The position numbers and the translations under genes are program-made. A stretch of DNA of 64,000 nt, from assembly GCF_004769195.1 (NCBI RefSeq), contig NZ_RQET01000004.1:682001-746000 (forward strand). The letters run 5' to 3'. The notes beneath the pieces are model-generated. The model had not been told where the DNA came from. It did no database searches and saw only the letters and a list, made by a program, of their open reading frames with translations. Positions 16,602 to 26,352 of this stretch are shown one piece after another (the stretch's first letter is position 1; every line of letters starts with the position of its first letter). Origin of the DNA: Leptospira fletcheri. GTDB lineage: Bacteria > Spirochaetota > Leptospiria > Leptospirales > Leptospiraceae.

Positions 16602-17516
16602 CTATAAAAAATCCAGAATTGCCGGGATTACGATTTCCGGCCTTTCTATATGCGGTAGATGGCCGGATTCCTCCACTAAGAGAAATGTAGGTTTTAGTAA
16701 TTCTCTTACATAGGATCCGGTTTCTAGCGGAGTGGTACGATCCTGCCTTCCCCAGACCAATAGCACCTGCTTTTCCGCTCGGGCTAAACTTTCATATTGT
16801 GGACGCGGGTCCAAGGAGAGAAGGCTCCGAAGCGTCGAAAGGATGGCTGCACCGAATCCCTTGAATTGCATTTGCTGCCGGTATTTTTCCTTCCAACTTG
16901 TCGGGATTTTGCTTAGGTCTAGGAAATCCCCTTTTTGTCGTTCGGGCAAAGAGGGAATCAAATAGGAAGCCGCGACGTATTCTCCGATTCCCGGAACGTT
17001 CAGCGGAAAGATTTCCGCCTTTGCAGAAAACGGATCGATCAACACCACTTTTTTGATTCGCTCCGGTCTTTTTCCGACGAACTTGGCGGTAATGGCGCCT
17101 CCCATGGAAAGTCCCATGATATGAAACGGTTCCCGGATCTTTAATTCTCGGACCAGCTCTTCCAGTTGGGTATCGAACAGATCCAAATCGTATTTTACTT
17201 CCGGTCGATCGGAAGCACCTCTTCCGTAAAGATCGAATCTGAGAACCCGAAATCCCGCCGAGACTAAAGCTTCCTGAACTCCGTCCCAGATGAAGTATGG
17301 AATGGAAAAGCCGTGGACTAAAACGACCAGATCTCCGGTTTCGCGGCCGGAAAGTTCGTAATGAGTCCAACCTTGCGAGAGCCGAATGAATTTTCCCGAA
17401 GTCCCGTTTCTGGATTCCAGGTCCAATATTCCGGTTTCAGAGGAACGTAGTGCGGGAATGGATGCTAAGCCGAGGAGGAGTACGGCTGCAAAAAAGGAAG
17501 CGATTCTTATTTTCAT
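16602..17516 (-). CDS. alpha/beta hydrolase with signal peptide
   Basis: 304 residues. The first 25 residues form a signal peptide or anchor. The body has VVLVHGFSIPYFIWDG (oxyanion HGF), LRFDLYGRGASDRP, nucleophile elbow MGLSMGGAITAKF, acid in LLVWGRQDRTTP and final His in EESGHLPHIERPE, a full catalytic set like that of haloalkane dehalogenase and epoxide hydrolase relatives. It lies 66 bp downstream of the TetR gene on the same strand, so expression probably follows that regulator. An ester or lactone substrate linked to the divergent fatty-acid-type genes is possible but unproven. Confidence 0.88.
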   Translation of the reverse strand: MKIRIASFFAAVLLLGLASIPALRSSETGILDLESRNGTSGKFIRLSQGWTHYELSGRETGDLVVLVHGFSIPYFIWDGVQEALVSAGFRVLRFDLYGRGASDRPEVKYDLDLFDTQLEELVRELKIREPFHIMGLSMGGAITAKFVGKRPERIKKVVLIDPFSAKAEIFPLNVPGIGEYVAASYLIPSLPERQKGDFLDLSKIPTSWKEKYRQQMQFKGFGAAILSTLRSLLSLDPRPQYESLARAEKQVLLVWGRQDRTTPLETGSYVRELLKPTFLLVEESGHLPHIERPEIVIPAILDFL

Positions 17517-17582
17517 TTGATTGGATGATACACTTTGGGCCGATCTGTGGCCGGTTAGCGCCTCCGTCCTTCCAATGCGGAT

Positions 17583-18200
17583 TTATTCCTCTTCGCCTAA
17601 AAGGATCTTGCGAAAGAAAAGAAATCCCTCGTCTAAAGGATCTCCCATTCCTCTCTTCTTCAACATTCCGGTCATATCCAATACGATGATTCCGTACATC
17701 CAAGAATACATAGTCCGGGCCAAAGAGGGATATTCCTCTTCCGTAATGATGAATTCGCCAGAGCGACATCCTTCTCGGATCGTCTCCAAAAATACCCGAT
17801 AACTGGTGGGTAGTTTCGGAAAGGCTTTGCGGTGCATGTGACCGTGCACGGTATTGAACATGACCTTATGTAATTCCTGGTTATTGCCGGAAAATTCATA
17901 GTACGTTCTTGCGATTCTCGTAAGCTTCTCGTAAGCGGAATGTCCGTGCAGCTTCGCTTCCCGTAAAGTTTCGGTAAGTTGCGCTTCGCCCTGGGAAATC
18001 AGAATTTTGATGATGTCCTGTTGGCTTTTAAAATGTGAATAAGGACTCGCAACGCTGCAATCCAGCTTTTCAGCGATTCTTCTCATCGACAATCCGTCGA
18101 TTCCATCTTCGTTGAGAATTTCCATCGCTGCCTGGACGATGCTTTCTTTATTGAGACTATTTCTAGTACGCCGTTTCGGTCGAGTGGCTGTTACAGTCAT
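17583..18200 (-). CDS. TetR family transcriptional regulator
   Basis: 205 residues. After a basic tail, the DNA-binding domain reads SIVQAAMEILNEDGIDGLSM then RRIAEKLDCSVASPYSHFKS, the TetR helix-turn-helix with its conserved Y.HF ending. The ligand domain resembles TetR_C_33-type (WHG) members: FNTVHGHMHRKAF and MYSWMYGIIVLDM. GGAGG sits 6 nt before the ATG. The gene diverges from the acetoacetate-decarboxylase-like and thiolase genes, and a perfect palindrome lies in the shared 161-bp gap, so self-regulation plus control of both sides is likely. An acyl-type ligand is a guess from the neighbours. Confidence 0.93.
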   Translation of the reverse strand: MTVTATRPKRRTRNSLNKESIVQAAMEILNEDGIDGLSMRRIAEKLDCSVASPYSHFKSQQDIIKILISQGEAQLTETLREAKLHGHSAYEKLTRIARTYYEFSGNNQELHKVMFNTVHGHMHRKAFPKLPTSYRVFLETIREGCRSGEFIITEEEYPSLARTMYSWMYGIIVLDMTGMLKKRGMGDPLDEGFLFFRKILLGEEE

Positions 18201-18219
18201 GGCTGCCTCCGGATAGAGA

Positions 18220-18244
18220 CTAAAGGAATCTTACCTTCCTTTAG
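18220..18244. promoter_or_regulatory. palindromic operator candidate for the TetR regulator
   Basis: CTAAAGGAA (18220-18228) and TTCCTTTAG (18236-18244) are perfect 9-bp inverted arms around 7 bp. The site starts 20 bp upstream of the tetR ATG and lies in the gap to the divergent operon. Arm length, spacing and position fit a TetR-dimer operator. It is not followed by a T tract on either strand. Confidence 0.6.
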
Positions 18245-18361
18245 AAAATATTCTGTCCTATTCCAGTTATCTCGAAAATGCGTAGGAGATTCAAGAGTTT
18301 CCTTTCCAAATTCGGGGTTTTTCGGAGGATGGGTCCATAAAAAAGAAACGGATTCAACTTC

Positions 18362-19147
18362 ATGAAAACACAGGAAACAACGAAAGCCAAACCCAAAAAG
18401 AAAGCCTCCGGCGCTTCCAATAAGTCTATAAAAGCGGAATCCAAGACTCCTAAGGCCAAAAAAGCGGGAATCCGGTCCACAGGAGACAAAAGGCATTTTC
18501 CCGCGCCCTGGAAATTGCAAGGAGAAGGTTTTCTTTTTCCTCTCTTTTCTAAAAAGGCATATAATCTGGAGTTCTCTTTTATGGATGGAGAGGATCGTGA
18601 ATCGTACAGGGGCGGACTCGGGGCTCTACTCTTCGTAAACTATTCAAGCTCGGACGTAGGACCTTACTATGAAGTCCTGTACATACCCGGAAATTTCGAA
18701 TGGAAAGGAAGAAAATTCAAAAGAATCACACGTATTTTCGTTTCTAGTCGAGAATCCGTCGAGGCTGGCAGACGGAATTGGGCAATCCCGAAAGAACAAG
18801 CGGACTTCGTATGGACGCGTCAAAACTCCGTTACTAAGATCGAAGTTTCTCGCGAAGGCAAATTATTTTTACGTGCCAAGATACACACGATAGGATTGAA
18901 TTTTCCAGTGAGCACTGCTCCGTTCGGGATTTCTCTTCTCCAAAAACAGGACGAAGAATATCTAAACACTTCGTTTAGCGGAACGGGAAAAGGGAAATTC
19001 GCAAGATTAGAGAACCTTTGGATCGACGAAACCGTATTTCCTGATTTTTTGAAAGCCGGAGGATTCAGAACCGGATTCGGAATTTCTCCATTCGAAATGG
19101 TTTTTCCCGAAGCGATCAGACAAAACGAGTCATCAGCGATACAATAA
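18362..19147 (+). CDS. acetoacetate decarboxylase-like beta-barrel protein
   Basis: 261 residues. The first 45 are a Lys/Ala-rich, probably disordered tail. The rest follows the acetoacetate decarboxylase fold: [14 protein letters not shown], then [20 protein letters not shown] and EVLYIPG, then [19 protein letters not shown] ending in AIPKEQADF, the family's W..PK block. A plausible Schiff-base Lys is not certain, so true decarboxylase activity is unproven; many relatives are hydratases, aldolases or lipid-modifying enzymes. It is followed after 22 bp by a thiolase gene, which makes a role in acyl-CoA or beta-keto acid metabolism plausible. The stretch before the ATG has no strong ribosome site. 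Confidence 0.75.
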   Translation: MKTQETTKAKPKKKASGASNKSIKAESKTPKAKKAGIRSTGDKRHFPAPWKLQGEGFLFPLFSKKAYNLEFSFMDGEDRESYRGGLGALLFVNYSSSDVGPYYEVLYIPGNFEWKGRKFKRITRIFVSSRESVEAGRRNWAIPKEQADFVWTRQNSVTKIEVSREGKLFLRAKIHTIGLNFPVSTAPFGISLLQKQDEEYLNTSFSGTGKGKFARLENLWIDETVFPDFLKAGGFRTGFGISPFEMVFPEAIRQNESSAIQ

Positions 19148-19169
19148 ATACTTAAGAGGAATTACGTTA

Positions 19170-20351
19170 ATGGAAGAAGCTGTTATCTTGGATGGGATTA
19201 GGACTCCGTTCGGAAACTTCGGCGGGACCTTAAAGGATCTGAGCGCCGTGGATTTGGGAGTACATGTGTCGAAAACCTTATTGGAAAGAACTAAGATCGA
19301 TCCGGCCGATATCGGGGAATCGATTTTCGGGAACGTGATTCCGACCGGAAAAGAAGCGATCTATCTGGCCAGACATGTCGGATTGAAAACCGGTCTTCCT
19401 TTGGGAGTTCCTGCTCTGACTTTGAATCGTCTCTGCGGCTCCGGAATGGAAGCGATCATTCAAGCGGTAAAAAAAATATATCTGGGTGATTCCGATGCGG
19501 TATTGGCGGGAGGCAGCGAATCGATGAGTAACGCGCCTTACGTGGTCCGAAATGCTCGCTGGGGAGTTCGCTACGGCTCCGCGGAATTCGAGGATACACT
19601 TGAGCAAGGTCTGACGGACCAATACGTAGGTCTGATTATGGGCGCTACCGCGGAAAACTTGGTGGATCAATACAAGATTTCCCGGATCGAACAGGACGAA
19701 TGGGCCGGAATTTCACAGTCCAGGGCGGAAAAAGCGACCGCAGAAGGAAAGTTGAAGGAAGAAATCGTTCCGGTTACGATCGGAGGTAAAAAGCCGATCA
19801 CCCTGGAAAAAGACGAATTCATCAAAGGAGCCGCTTCCATCGAAAAATTGCCTTCCTTAAAACCCGCATTTCGTGACGGAGGAACCGTAACGGCAGGTAA
19901 CGCGTCAGGGTTAAACGACGGTGCCGCGGCGACTATCGTCACTTCCGCTTCTTACGCGAAGAAAATCGGTAAAAAGCCCCTTGCGATCGTAAGAGGCTAC
20001 GGACACGCAGGTTGCGATCCTGCAAAAATGGGGATCGGTCCTGCGATCGCGATTCCGGCCGCATTAAAAAAGGCGGGATTGAAGCTATCGGATATGAGTT
20101 TGGTGGAAGTGAACGAAGCCTTTGCGGCCCAATATTTAGCGGTTCAAAAGGAATTAGGTTTGAATCCGGAAATCACCAATGTCAACGGCGGAGCCGTCGC
20201 AATCGGGCACCCTCTCGGAGCGAGCGGAGCTCGCGTTACGATCACTCTTGCCTATGAGCTGAAAAGAAGAAAGGCCAAGTACGGAGTGGCTTCGCTTTGT
20301 ATCGGCGGAGGGCAGGGGATCGCATTGGTTCTGGAAAACCCCGAAGCCTGA
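19170..20351 (+). CDS. acetyl-CoA C-acyltransferase (thiolase)
   Basis: 393 residues, the normal thiolase length. The acyl-accepting Cys is Cys89 in [20 protein letters not shown] carries the conserved Asn-Glu. [11 protein letters not shown] supplies the His of the active site near residue 350, and [14 protein letters not shown] the second Cys near 378. It condenses two acetyl-CoA or cleaves 3-ketoacyl-CoA; degradative and biosynthetic forms cannot be split by eye. GAGGA lies 9 nt before the ATG. It is in one unit with the upstream decarboxylase-like gene and converges with dihydroorotase, separated by a hairpin. Confidence 0.95.
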   Translation: MEEAVILDGIRTPFGNFGGTLKDLSAVDLGVHVSKTLLERTKIDPADIGESIFGNVIPTGKEAIYLARHVGLKTGLPLGVPALTLNRLCGSGMEAIIQAVKKIYLGDSDAVLAGGSESMSNAPYVVRNARWGVRYGSAEFEDTLEQGLTDQYVGLIMGATAENLVDQYKISRIEQDEWAGISQSRAEKATAEGKLKEEIVPVTIGGKKPITLEKDEFIKGAASIEKLPSLKPAFRDGGTVTAGNASGLNDGAAATIVTSASYAKKIGKKPLAIVRGYGHAGCDPAKMGIGPAIAIPAALKKAGLKLSDMSLVEVNEAFAAQYLAVQKELGLNPEITNVNGGAVAIGHPLGASGARVTITLAYELKRRKAKYGVASLCIGGGQGIALVLENPEA

Positions 20352-20362
20352 TCCTTAAAATC

Positions 20363-20378
20363 CACGGAGTCGTCCGTG
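20363..20378. terminator. hairpin between convergent thiolase and dihydroorotase genes
   Basis: CACGGA (20363-20368), loop GTCG, TCCGTG (20373-20378). It fills the gap between two convergent stop codons. Only short T runs flank it, best on the minus-strand side, so efficiency is uncertain. Confidence 0.5.
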
Positions 20379-21647
20379 TTACTTGACTCGGACGCCTCTA
20401 TGGAAGACCGCCACTATACTTCCCGGAAATAGGGTCCCTTCAAAAGGGGACCATCCGCTCTTGCTCTTGATATTTTCTTTTCGGAATGTCGTGGGCGTAT
20501 AAAAATCCAAAACGGTAAAACTCGCGCAGTAACCGGTTTCTAATTTTCCGAACCCTTTCCCGTATTCTCTAGGAAGGAATTCGTTCACGAACGTTCCCGG
20601 ATTCTCTGCACATATTTCCGCAATTTTCTGCAAACTGATCCCCGCCTCTCGGTGGAGCCAGGTCACAAAGAGGGAATACGTATCCAGTTGGGATAATCCC
20701 GAAGTTCCTTTTCGCTTCTCTTCTATCGAATGCGGCGCATGATCGGTGGCAAGGTAATCGATCCAGCCTTCCCGAATGCCTCGGATTAATTCCGCCTTAT
20801 CTTCCGGACCCCGGAGAGGAGGGTTCATCTGGAACCAATGCCTGTTCTCGTCGGTGAGCATCGTTCTATCGAAATAAAGATGGGTAGGAGTCGCTTCGCA
20901 GGTGACGGACACTCCTCTTTGTCTCGCTTTGACGATCTTTTGCAGTCCTTCTCCGGTAGAGTAGTGGCAAAGTTTTCCTTTGAGATTGTATTTTTCGATA
21001 AGATACAATGCAAAATCGGTGGCCAAAGTCTCCGCTTCCGGTGGGCGTCGATCTTCGTGTAGGACCTCCGTTTGGTGTTTTTCCAGAATTTCCGGATCTT
21101 CGCAATGGAAGCTAACGTTCTTTCCTTCGTAATGTCGGATCGTTTCCTCTAACTGTTCGTTGGAATGAAAGAACAGTTCGCCCACCGACGGTCCCATGAA
21201 GGCTTTGTAGGGAACATGTAGGGAAAGGGGTCTGGTCTTCGGTCCGATACCCGCGTACAGTGTGATTCGAACGGGGGATCGATCAGCTAGATTACGTTTG
21301 CGGGAATAGGTTCCGTCGTCCGTAGGGGGAATCGGATTGTTGGGCATATCCGCGATGTGGATGACTCCTCCGTTGATTGCCGCGAGTCCGACCGAAAGAA
21401 AGTCCTCTTTGTAGACATGCTTTCCGGTTTCGTCTTCCCGTGCATGAACGTGAATGTCCCCGAACCCGGAAAAAATTACGACTTTCTCAGGATCGAAACG
21501 GAGATCTTCTCGGGACGGGGATTCGATTAGACGTCCCTTTTGGACGGAGGAGATGCGACCGGAGTCCGGATCGATTTCGATCACTCCGAGGAAAGATTCC
21601 TTCGAGGTTTGGAATCTTCCGGAAATTCTGCGAACGATTTCCGCCAT
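20379..21647 (-). CDS. pyrC: dihydroorotase
   Basis: 422-residue amidohydrolase that cyclises carbamoyl-aspartate to dihydroorotate in pyrimidine synthesis. Metal ligands are in GFGDIHVHARED (His66, His68). The block YKAFMGPSVG may carry the bridging carboxylated Lys. Further ligands are in VSFHCEDPE and GKLCHYSTGEG, and the catalytic Asp is in LATDHAPHS. The substrate-binding Asn is in DMPNNPIPPT and MNPPLRGPED matches. The size agrees with class I bacterial enzymes rather than the shorter E. coli PyrC. Other cyclic amidohydrolases (allantoinase, hydantoinase) are less likely given the MNPPLR block. Its start is 12 bp after the stop of the upstream membrane-protein gene. Confidence 0.9.
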   Translation of the reverse strand: MAEIVRRISGRFQTSKESFLGVIEIDPDSGRISSVQKGRLIESPSREDLRFDPEKVVIFSGFGDIHVHAREDETGKHVYKEDFLSVGLAAINGGVIHIADMPNNPIPPTDDGTYSRKRNLADRSPVRITLYAGIGPKTRPLSLHVPYKAFMGPSVGELFFHSNEQLEETIRHYEGKNVSFHCEDPEILEKHQTEVLHEDRRPPEAETLATDFALYLIEKYNLKGKLCHYSTGEGLQKIVKARQRGVSVTCEATPTHLYFDRTMLTDENRHWFQMNPPLRGPEDKAELIRGIREGWIDYLATDHAPHSIEEKRKGTSGLSQLDTYSLFVTWLHREAGISLQKIAEICAENPGTFVNEFLPREYGKGFGKLETGYCASFTVLDFYTPTTFRKENIKSKSGWSPFEGTLFPGSIVAVFHRGVRVK

Positions 21648-21659
21648 TCCGAGTTGCCG

Positions 21660-23783
21660 TCAGTACCCTTTCTTCTCTATTGCATTCAATAGTTTCGTTA
21701 ACGTAGAGGAAGGCCCTTCGTCGGATTCGATTTCCGAAGCGAGGTCCTGGGCTTCCGACAACCTTCCTTCCAAAAAGTAAAGTTCCGCCAGATGGAGTCG
21801 GTTCCGTGAATGTCTAGGATTGCTCAAGCGGACTTCCTCCGATAGACGGATCGCATCCTGACGTTTCCCGATTTTTTTAAGGCAGTATGACGCGAGGAAA
21901 GTCGCTTCGGGGTCGTGTCCCTTCCGCCGGATTTCCTCCGCCGCAGATAGGGCTTTGCCGAAGTCTTTCGCTTTCAATGCCGCCTTTAAGATCAGCTTCG
22001 CACGGTTCGGATCTCCCGAAGGGAATTTTTCGAGTTCCGAAAGAATTCCGGAAAGTTCCTTCGGGGAATCCGTCATCTTGATTTTTTGCAATGCTTCCTG
22101 CCAAGACCCGTCATGAAAAGAAATCGCGGATGAAAGGCCGGGCCCGGGTGCCGACCGGAAAGACTGAATCATCCTGTTGAATTGGTCTGCTAAACTTCCG
22201 ATTTCGTCCCAGGCTTCCGCACGAAGTTCCCTTTCTAAATCTCCCTCGGTAGCGAGTTCGAGACCGGAATACAATCTCTCCAGCGGACGCAGTAAAAGGA
22301 AGGATAGAAAAGCGTAGATTCCAATCCCGAAAAGTAAAAGGCAGAGCAAAAAGGCCAGGAGCGGTTTGGCTAAGAGTTTGGTTTGGAAAGCGAGATAGTT
22401 CTTGTAAGGGATTCCGGTTTCCTTGGATTGGATTTTGCCCGGTGATTTCTGTATTAAAGAATAATAATATTTTTCGGTGGTTCCCGGAATTTTTCTGAAT
22501 CTAGGTTCTCCGTCCGGTTGGAGTTCTCTCATCTGATCCAATATGGATTCCCGAAGGTCCTCCCCTTTTTCCGAAGAATTCCGGATCGAACCGGAAAGGA
22601 TTTTCAGATACTGGGCCAAAGGCTCTCGTCTTCCTTCCGGTTCCAGGATTTTCAGCGCTTCTTCCTTCAATCCTTCTTCGGATAAGGCTCTGATCTTTTT
22701 CCTGAACTTTTCCAAATCTTTGGAGAGAGTGGTCATTTTTTCCGCGAATTCCGGACTTTCTTTTAGAGTCTCCGCGACTCCGGAATATGCGGGAAATTCC
22801 GAGACTATGGTTTTCGGATTCTCCCAAAGAAAAGAGAGAATGAGATCCCGCTTCGTTTCCTTGAAAATGGAGGAATTCAAACTTCCCGTTACTCCGGAAG
22901 AAAAGTCCTCGGTATTATTTACGGTGAAAGTATAGGAATTCGGAGGCAGATCCTCCGCTTTCTGTCGCTCGCTTACGGTTTCCTTTAACGAGTCGAGACT
23001 AGGTTGTAAGAACAACCAGCTGCTTCCCTGAAAAACGAAGAGTAGGAGTAACACGATCCCCAGAAGAATCGGGTTCTTGATACTGAACGCTTCTCCCGAG
23101 GCTCTCAAGTGAACCAACCAGGAAACGAATAATGCGACCAGAAAAATCGGATTCCAAAAGGATAACGCCATAGCTCTGTCGACGGGCAGAGCTATCTCTC
23201 CTGCGTGAAAAAGAAGCGTAGTTCCGAATAATAAAAGAAACGGAACCCATAGGGAAATCGCCATCAGTTTCAAATCCGCCCTAGGCGCCTGAAACGCTCG
23301 GACTGCTCCCAATATCAAAGCCCCTCCGAGATAAGTACACACAATCCAAGCCAAAAACTTTTCGTCTCCGATCTGAATCGTATCGAACGAATTTCCGGAA
23401 AAGTCGTAGGAAGGTGGAAGAGAGCTAGTTCGCAAAACGTGGAGGATTAAGGATGCTAAGGCAAGGATGAAGCCTCCTGCGAGAAGAGTCCTTCCCGTCT
23501 TGATTGAGGCCTGAGGATTTAGGAAGAAGAAATAGGAGATCAGATGGGAACAGGCCAGTATGGAGCAAGGTATCGAAATCCAACGATGGAGGAAGGAAAT
23601 CGGATAAAAAAGGGAGGTTCCGGCCAGGAAAGCGGCCTGCATCAAGGCGAAATAAAGAAACACCCATCCAAGATGAATCGTGGACTCGAATTTGTCTTTC
23701 GGTGCCAGCAAAAAGAAAGCGCATAGCCCTGAGACGATAAAGCCCGTAAGATAGCACACGCTAGCGAAGGTAAGGACCGTCAT
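21660..23783 (-). CDS. multi-pass membrane protein with HAMP domain and repeat-type C-terminus
   Basis: 707 residues. The first 230 contain about seven hydrophobic helices (starting MTVLTFASVCYLTGFIVSG). An eighth follows near 245-262. A soluble, largely helical loop covers about 265-445, then another membrane helix (KPLLAFLLCLLLFGIGIYAF) leads into a HAMP domain (PLERLYSGLELATEGDLERE, DEIGSLADQFNRMIQ). The C-terminal 150 residues contain TPR-like helical pairs (AKLILKAALKAKDFGKALSA, then RLHLAELYFLEGRLSEAQDL). No kinase, cyclase or methyl-accepting domain follows the HAMP. The repeats may recruit a partner. It probably shares a transcript with dihydroorotase downstream, which looks incidental. 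Confidence 0.75.
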   Translation of the reverse strand: MTVLTFASVCYLTGFIVSGLCAFFLLAPKDKFESTIHLGWVFLYFALMQAAFLAGTSLFYPISFLHRWISIPCSILACSHLISYFFFLNPQASIKTGRTLLAGGFILALASLILHVLRTSSLPPSYDFSGNSFDTIQIGDEKFLAWIVCTYLGGALILGAVRAFQAPRADLKLMAISLWVPFLLLFGTTLLFHAGEIALPVDRAMALSFWNPIFLVALFVSWLVHLRASGEAFSIKNPILLGIVLLLLFVFQGSSWLFLQPSLDSLKETVSERQKAEDLPPNSYTFTVNNTEDFSSGVTGSLNSSIFKETKRDLILSFLWENPKTIVSEFPAYSGVAETLKESPEFAEKMTTLSKDLEKFRKKIRALSEEGLKEEALKILEPEGRREPLAQYLKILSGSIRNSSEKGEDLRESILDQMRELQPDGEPRFRKIPGTTEKYYYSLIQKSPGKIQSKETGIPYKNYLAFQTKLLAKPLLAFLLCLLLFGIGIYAFLSFLLLRPLERLYSGLELATEGDLERELRAEAWDEIGSLADQFNRMIQSFRSAPGPGLSSAISFHDGSWQEALQKIKMTDSPKELSGILSELEKFPSGDPNRAKLILKAALKAKDFGKALSAAEEIRRKGHDPEATFLASYCLKKIGKRQDAIRLSEEVRLSNPRHSRNRLHLAELYFLEGRLSEAQDLASEIESDEGPSSTLTKLLNAIEKKGY

Positions 23784-23890
23784 TCCATTCTCCCGGATGT
23801 GTTTGGTTCCGATCGTCGGAAACGTGTGCCGACCATATCGGAGAAAAGTGTCGTCCCGATGTTAGGATTTCTCCGAAACAAGGGAAAGTC

Positions 23891-24487
23891 TTATTTCACG
23901 CAAATTGCGGCGAATTTCAAGTTCGTGGGACTGGAACCGAATTCCCCGGTACTCAGATTTACGGTTTGAAAGTTTCCGTTCTCTCCTTCCGGAGTAGTGG
24001 ACCAGAAAATGCCTACCGCTTTCAGTTTTTTGTCCGCTCTTTTCGAAAAGTTCTTAAGCTCCTCTCTGTCCGGCAATCTTTTGCGTTTGGCGGAACAATA
24101 TTCGACAGCCTCTTCCCAAGTAGCGGGTTGTCCGGCGACATCGTCCCATCCGTGCTTTCCGTAAACGGGAGTTTTGTCCAGATATTCCATTAGGATGAAA
24201 TAGCCGAAGAATAGGATCAGTGCAATGGAAGCAAAGCCGGCGAGCTTTACCAAAACCGACGAGGAGCGAGAAGGTTCTCCCGTTTGCGGCAGTTCCCGCA
24301 TGGTCTGAGTGATTTTACTTGCGACTGTTTGCTGTTGTTGTCTCGTGTTTTGTCTTCCCTGATCGGGTCTACGCTTTCCTTGGTTTCCCCCTCCCTGGTG
24401 TCCTCGGTTCCCGCCTTGCTGTTTTTGCTGGGGATCCCGGTTTTTCTGTTGGGAGGATTTGCGGGGAGGCTTGCGACGATTCGCCAT
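23891..24487 (-). CDS. single-pass membrane protein, Gln/Arg-rich N-tail, DUF1566-like C-domain
   Basis: 198 residues. The first 55 are extremely rich in Gln, Arg, Gly and Lys and likely disordered and cytosolic. One membrane helix follows (SVLVKLAGFASIALILFFGY). The exported part contains ATWEEAVEYCSAKRKRLPDR, then GIFWSTTPEGENGNFQTVNL and FAAICVK. The pattern W.EA..YC..K..RLP....L and a terminal CV is that of the DUF1566/formylglycine-like C-lectin folds, with two Cys that may pair. Function unknown. It diverges from homoserine dehydrogenase and may be co-transcribed with the HAMP protein 107 bp downstream. Confidence 0.72.
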   Translation of the reverse strand: MANRRKPPRKSSQQKNRDPQQKQQGGNRGHQGGGNQGKRRPDQGRQNTRQQQQTVASKITQTMRELPQTGEPSRSSSVLVKLAGFASIALILFFGYFILMEYLDKTPVYGKHGWDDVAGQPATWEEAVEYCSAKRKRLPDREELKNFSKRADKKLKAVGIFWSTTPEGENGNFQTVNLSTGEFGSSPTNLKFAAICVK

Positions 24488-24711
24488 ACGGGAAGTTTCC
24501 TTTGTCTATCTAATTTGGAGCGTTTTACCGCCGGACGGTCCGTGAAATAAATGTGCCGCTTCACGAAAGATTCCGGAGATGGCCGCAAAAAAGAATCTTT
24601 ACCACGAGGACCGCATTTCGTAAAGAAAAAACCATTTCGGCCTAGGGAAAGGGTTTGGACTTACAGGAAAAAGGTCGAACGAAACCGGTTCAACGAAAGG
24701 ATTGTCCCAGA

Positions 24712-26001
24712 ATGGAAACGATTCGTATCGGATTGATCGGAGCAGGAACCGTAGGTTCTGGCGTTTTAAAGATCCTAAATGAGGAATCTCGCAGGCTAGA
24801 AAAAGAATTCGGATTGTCGATCGTCCTGCATTCCGTTTGTACTCGTACTCCTCGTAAGGTCGCGGATCTGCTCAAGCGGTTTCCGAATGCGGTGCTTACT
24901 GAAGATATCGGGAAGGTCACTGGTAACCCCGAGATCGACATGATTCTGGAATTGGTCGGAGGCACCGCTGTTGCCGAAGAGATCGTAATCCGCGCACTAA
25001 AAGCGAAGCAAACCGTGATTACCGCTAACAAAGCATTGTTATCCGAAAGAGGGGAATATCTATTTCGCTTAGCAGAAGAGAGCGGAGTCGAGATCGGTTA
25101 CGAAGCGGCCGTCGGGGGTTCGATTCCCGTGATCCGCGCCATCCGGAATTGTCTGACCGGAGACCGTTTTTTAGGGTTATACGGAATCTTGAACGGCACT
25201 ACCAACTTTATACTTTCCAAGATGGAGTCGGAAAATCTGGATTATTCCGAAGCTTTAGCCTTAGCGCAAGAGAAAGGATTTGCGGAAGCCGACCCTAGCT
25301 TCGACGTGGAAGGGATCGATACGGCGCATAAAATAAGCATCTTAGGATCCTTGGCCTTCGGCGAGAAAATTTCTTTACAAAGCGTGACTACGGAGGGAAT
25401 AACAAAGATTACGCGACTGGACATCCGATTCGCAGCGGATCTAGGTTATCGAATCAAGTTACTAGGACTGGTCCGCAAATTGGACGGAAAAATCGAGGCG
25501 AGAGTACAACCGGTGATGATCCCAGTGCAACATGCGTTTGCGAGCGTTATGAACGAAACAAATGCGGTATATTATAAAACTTCTTATGCCGGACCGGGAC
25601 TCCTAGTCGGTAAGGGAGCCGGAGCGTTGCCTACGGCTTCTGCAGTAGTGGCGGATCTCGTATATTACGGTCTACGTAAGAAAAAGAATCTTCCGGTGGA
25701 ACGGAATCGCTTCCCTGCGGCGAATATTTCCGAAGCGAATCAGACGGAAGCAAGGTATTATCTGAGGTTCAACACGTTGGACCAGCCCGGAGTGCTTGCG
25801 GAAATCGCAAAAGTACTGGGGACAAACGGAGTATCCATTTCCTCGGTGCGGCAAAACGAGTCCGAAAGGGAACCTGTGGAAGTGGTAGTGGTCACTCATC
25901 CTTGCGTTGAGGCCTCTATTTTAGCCTCTTTAGGAAGGATTGATTCTTTGGAGGTTATCATGGAACCGTCCGTTGCGATCCGTCTGGAGGACAAACTCTA
26001 A
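24712..26001 (+). CDS. hom: homoserine dehydrogenase with ACT domain
   Basis: 429 residues. NAD(P)-dependent reduction of aspartate semialdehyde to homoserine in threonine/methionine synthesis. The N-terminal nucleotide site is [13 protein letters not shown]. The catalytic block is [20 protein letters not shown] then [11 protein letters not shown], with [18 protein letters not shown]-terminal ACT domain (about 352-429, starting [20 protein letters not shown]) allows feedback control, probably by threonine. The start is placed at the ATG 7-14 nt after AAAGGA; the frame is open about 20 codons upstream without homology. Downstream genes follow at 5 and 16 bp, so it heads a three-gene unit. Confidence 0.95.
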   Translation: METIRIGLIGAGTVGSGVLKILNEESRRLEKEFGLSIVLHSVCTRTPRKVADLLKRFPNAVLTEDIGKVTGNPEIDMILELVGGTAVAEEIVIRALKAKQTVITANKALLSERGEYLFRLAEESGVEIGYEAAVGGSIPVIRAIRNCLTGDRFLGLYGILNGTTNFILSKMESENLDYSEALALAQEKGFAEADPSFDVEGIDTAHKISILGSLAFGEKISLQSVTTEGITKITRLDIRFAADLGYRIKLLGLVRKLDGKIEARVQPVMIPVQHAFASVMNETNAVYYKTSYAGPGLLVGKGAGALPTASAVVADLVYYGLRKKKNLPVERNRFPAANISEANQTEARYYLRFNTLDQPGVLAEIAKVLGTNGVSISSVRQNESEREPVEVVVVTHPCVEASILASLGRIDSLEVIMEPSVAIRLEDKL

Positions 26002-26006
26002 AAAAA

Positions 26007-26336
26007 ATGGAGGAATTCCCTTTCACGCTTTCCTTTCACGGAGGTTACGGCGGGGAACATTTGGATTTATTTTTGGATTTAGACGGATTTTCTCGTCTAA
26101 TCACATTCGGAGCCGAAGCGTCCTTATGGGACCGATTGCAGGAAGGGGGTAAGGTTTCGTTTCTGCGAAAGGATGACCATCGCAGGGTGTATTTGGAATT
26201 CGAAGGGGAAATCGACGGTAAAGGTTGGATCCGGATTCTTGCCCGCGGGCAGGTTCGAGTGGAATCTAAGTCGAAAAATATCGCCGGATGCCGGGAAATA
26301 TCGGCGTCCTTACAGAACGGTAAACTGCTGTTATAG
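26007..26336 (+). CDS. hypothetical protein (109 aa)
   Basis: Starts 5 bp after the homoserine dehydrogenase stop. The product begins [20 protein letters not shown] and alternates strands and charged turns, suggesting a small beta-rich cytosolic protein. No Cys pair, signal peptide or known motif is visible. Its 3' end is 16 bp from the STAS gene. Placement in a tight unit supports it as real, but I do not recognise the family. Confidence 0.65.
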   Translation: MEEFPFTLSFHGGYGGEHLDLFLDLDGFSRLITFGAEASLWDRLQEGGKVSFLRKDDHRRVYLEFEGEIDGKGWIRILARGQVRVESKSKNIAGCREISASLQNGKLLL

Positions 26337-26352
26337 CACGGAACAGGAAGAA

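Noticed and set aside
23838..23876. TCGGAGAAA / TTTCTCCGA 9-bp inverted repeat with about 21-bp spacer between the DUF1566-like and HAMP genes
   Set aside because: Real symmetry, but no T tract on either strand and the spacer is long for an operator; too ambiguous to call.
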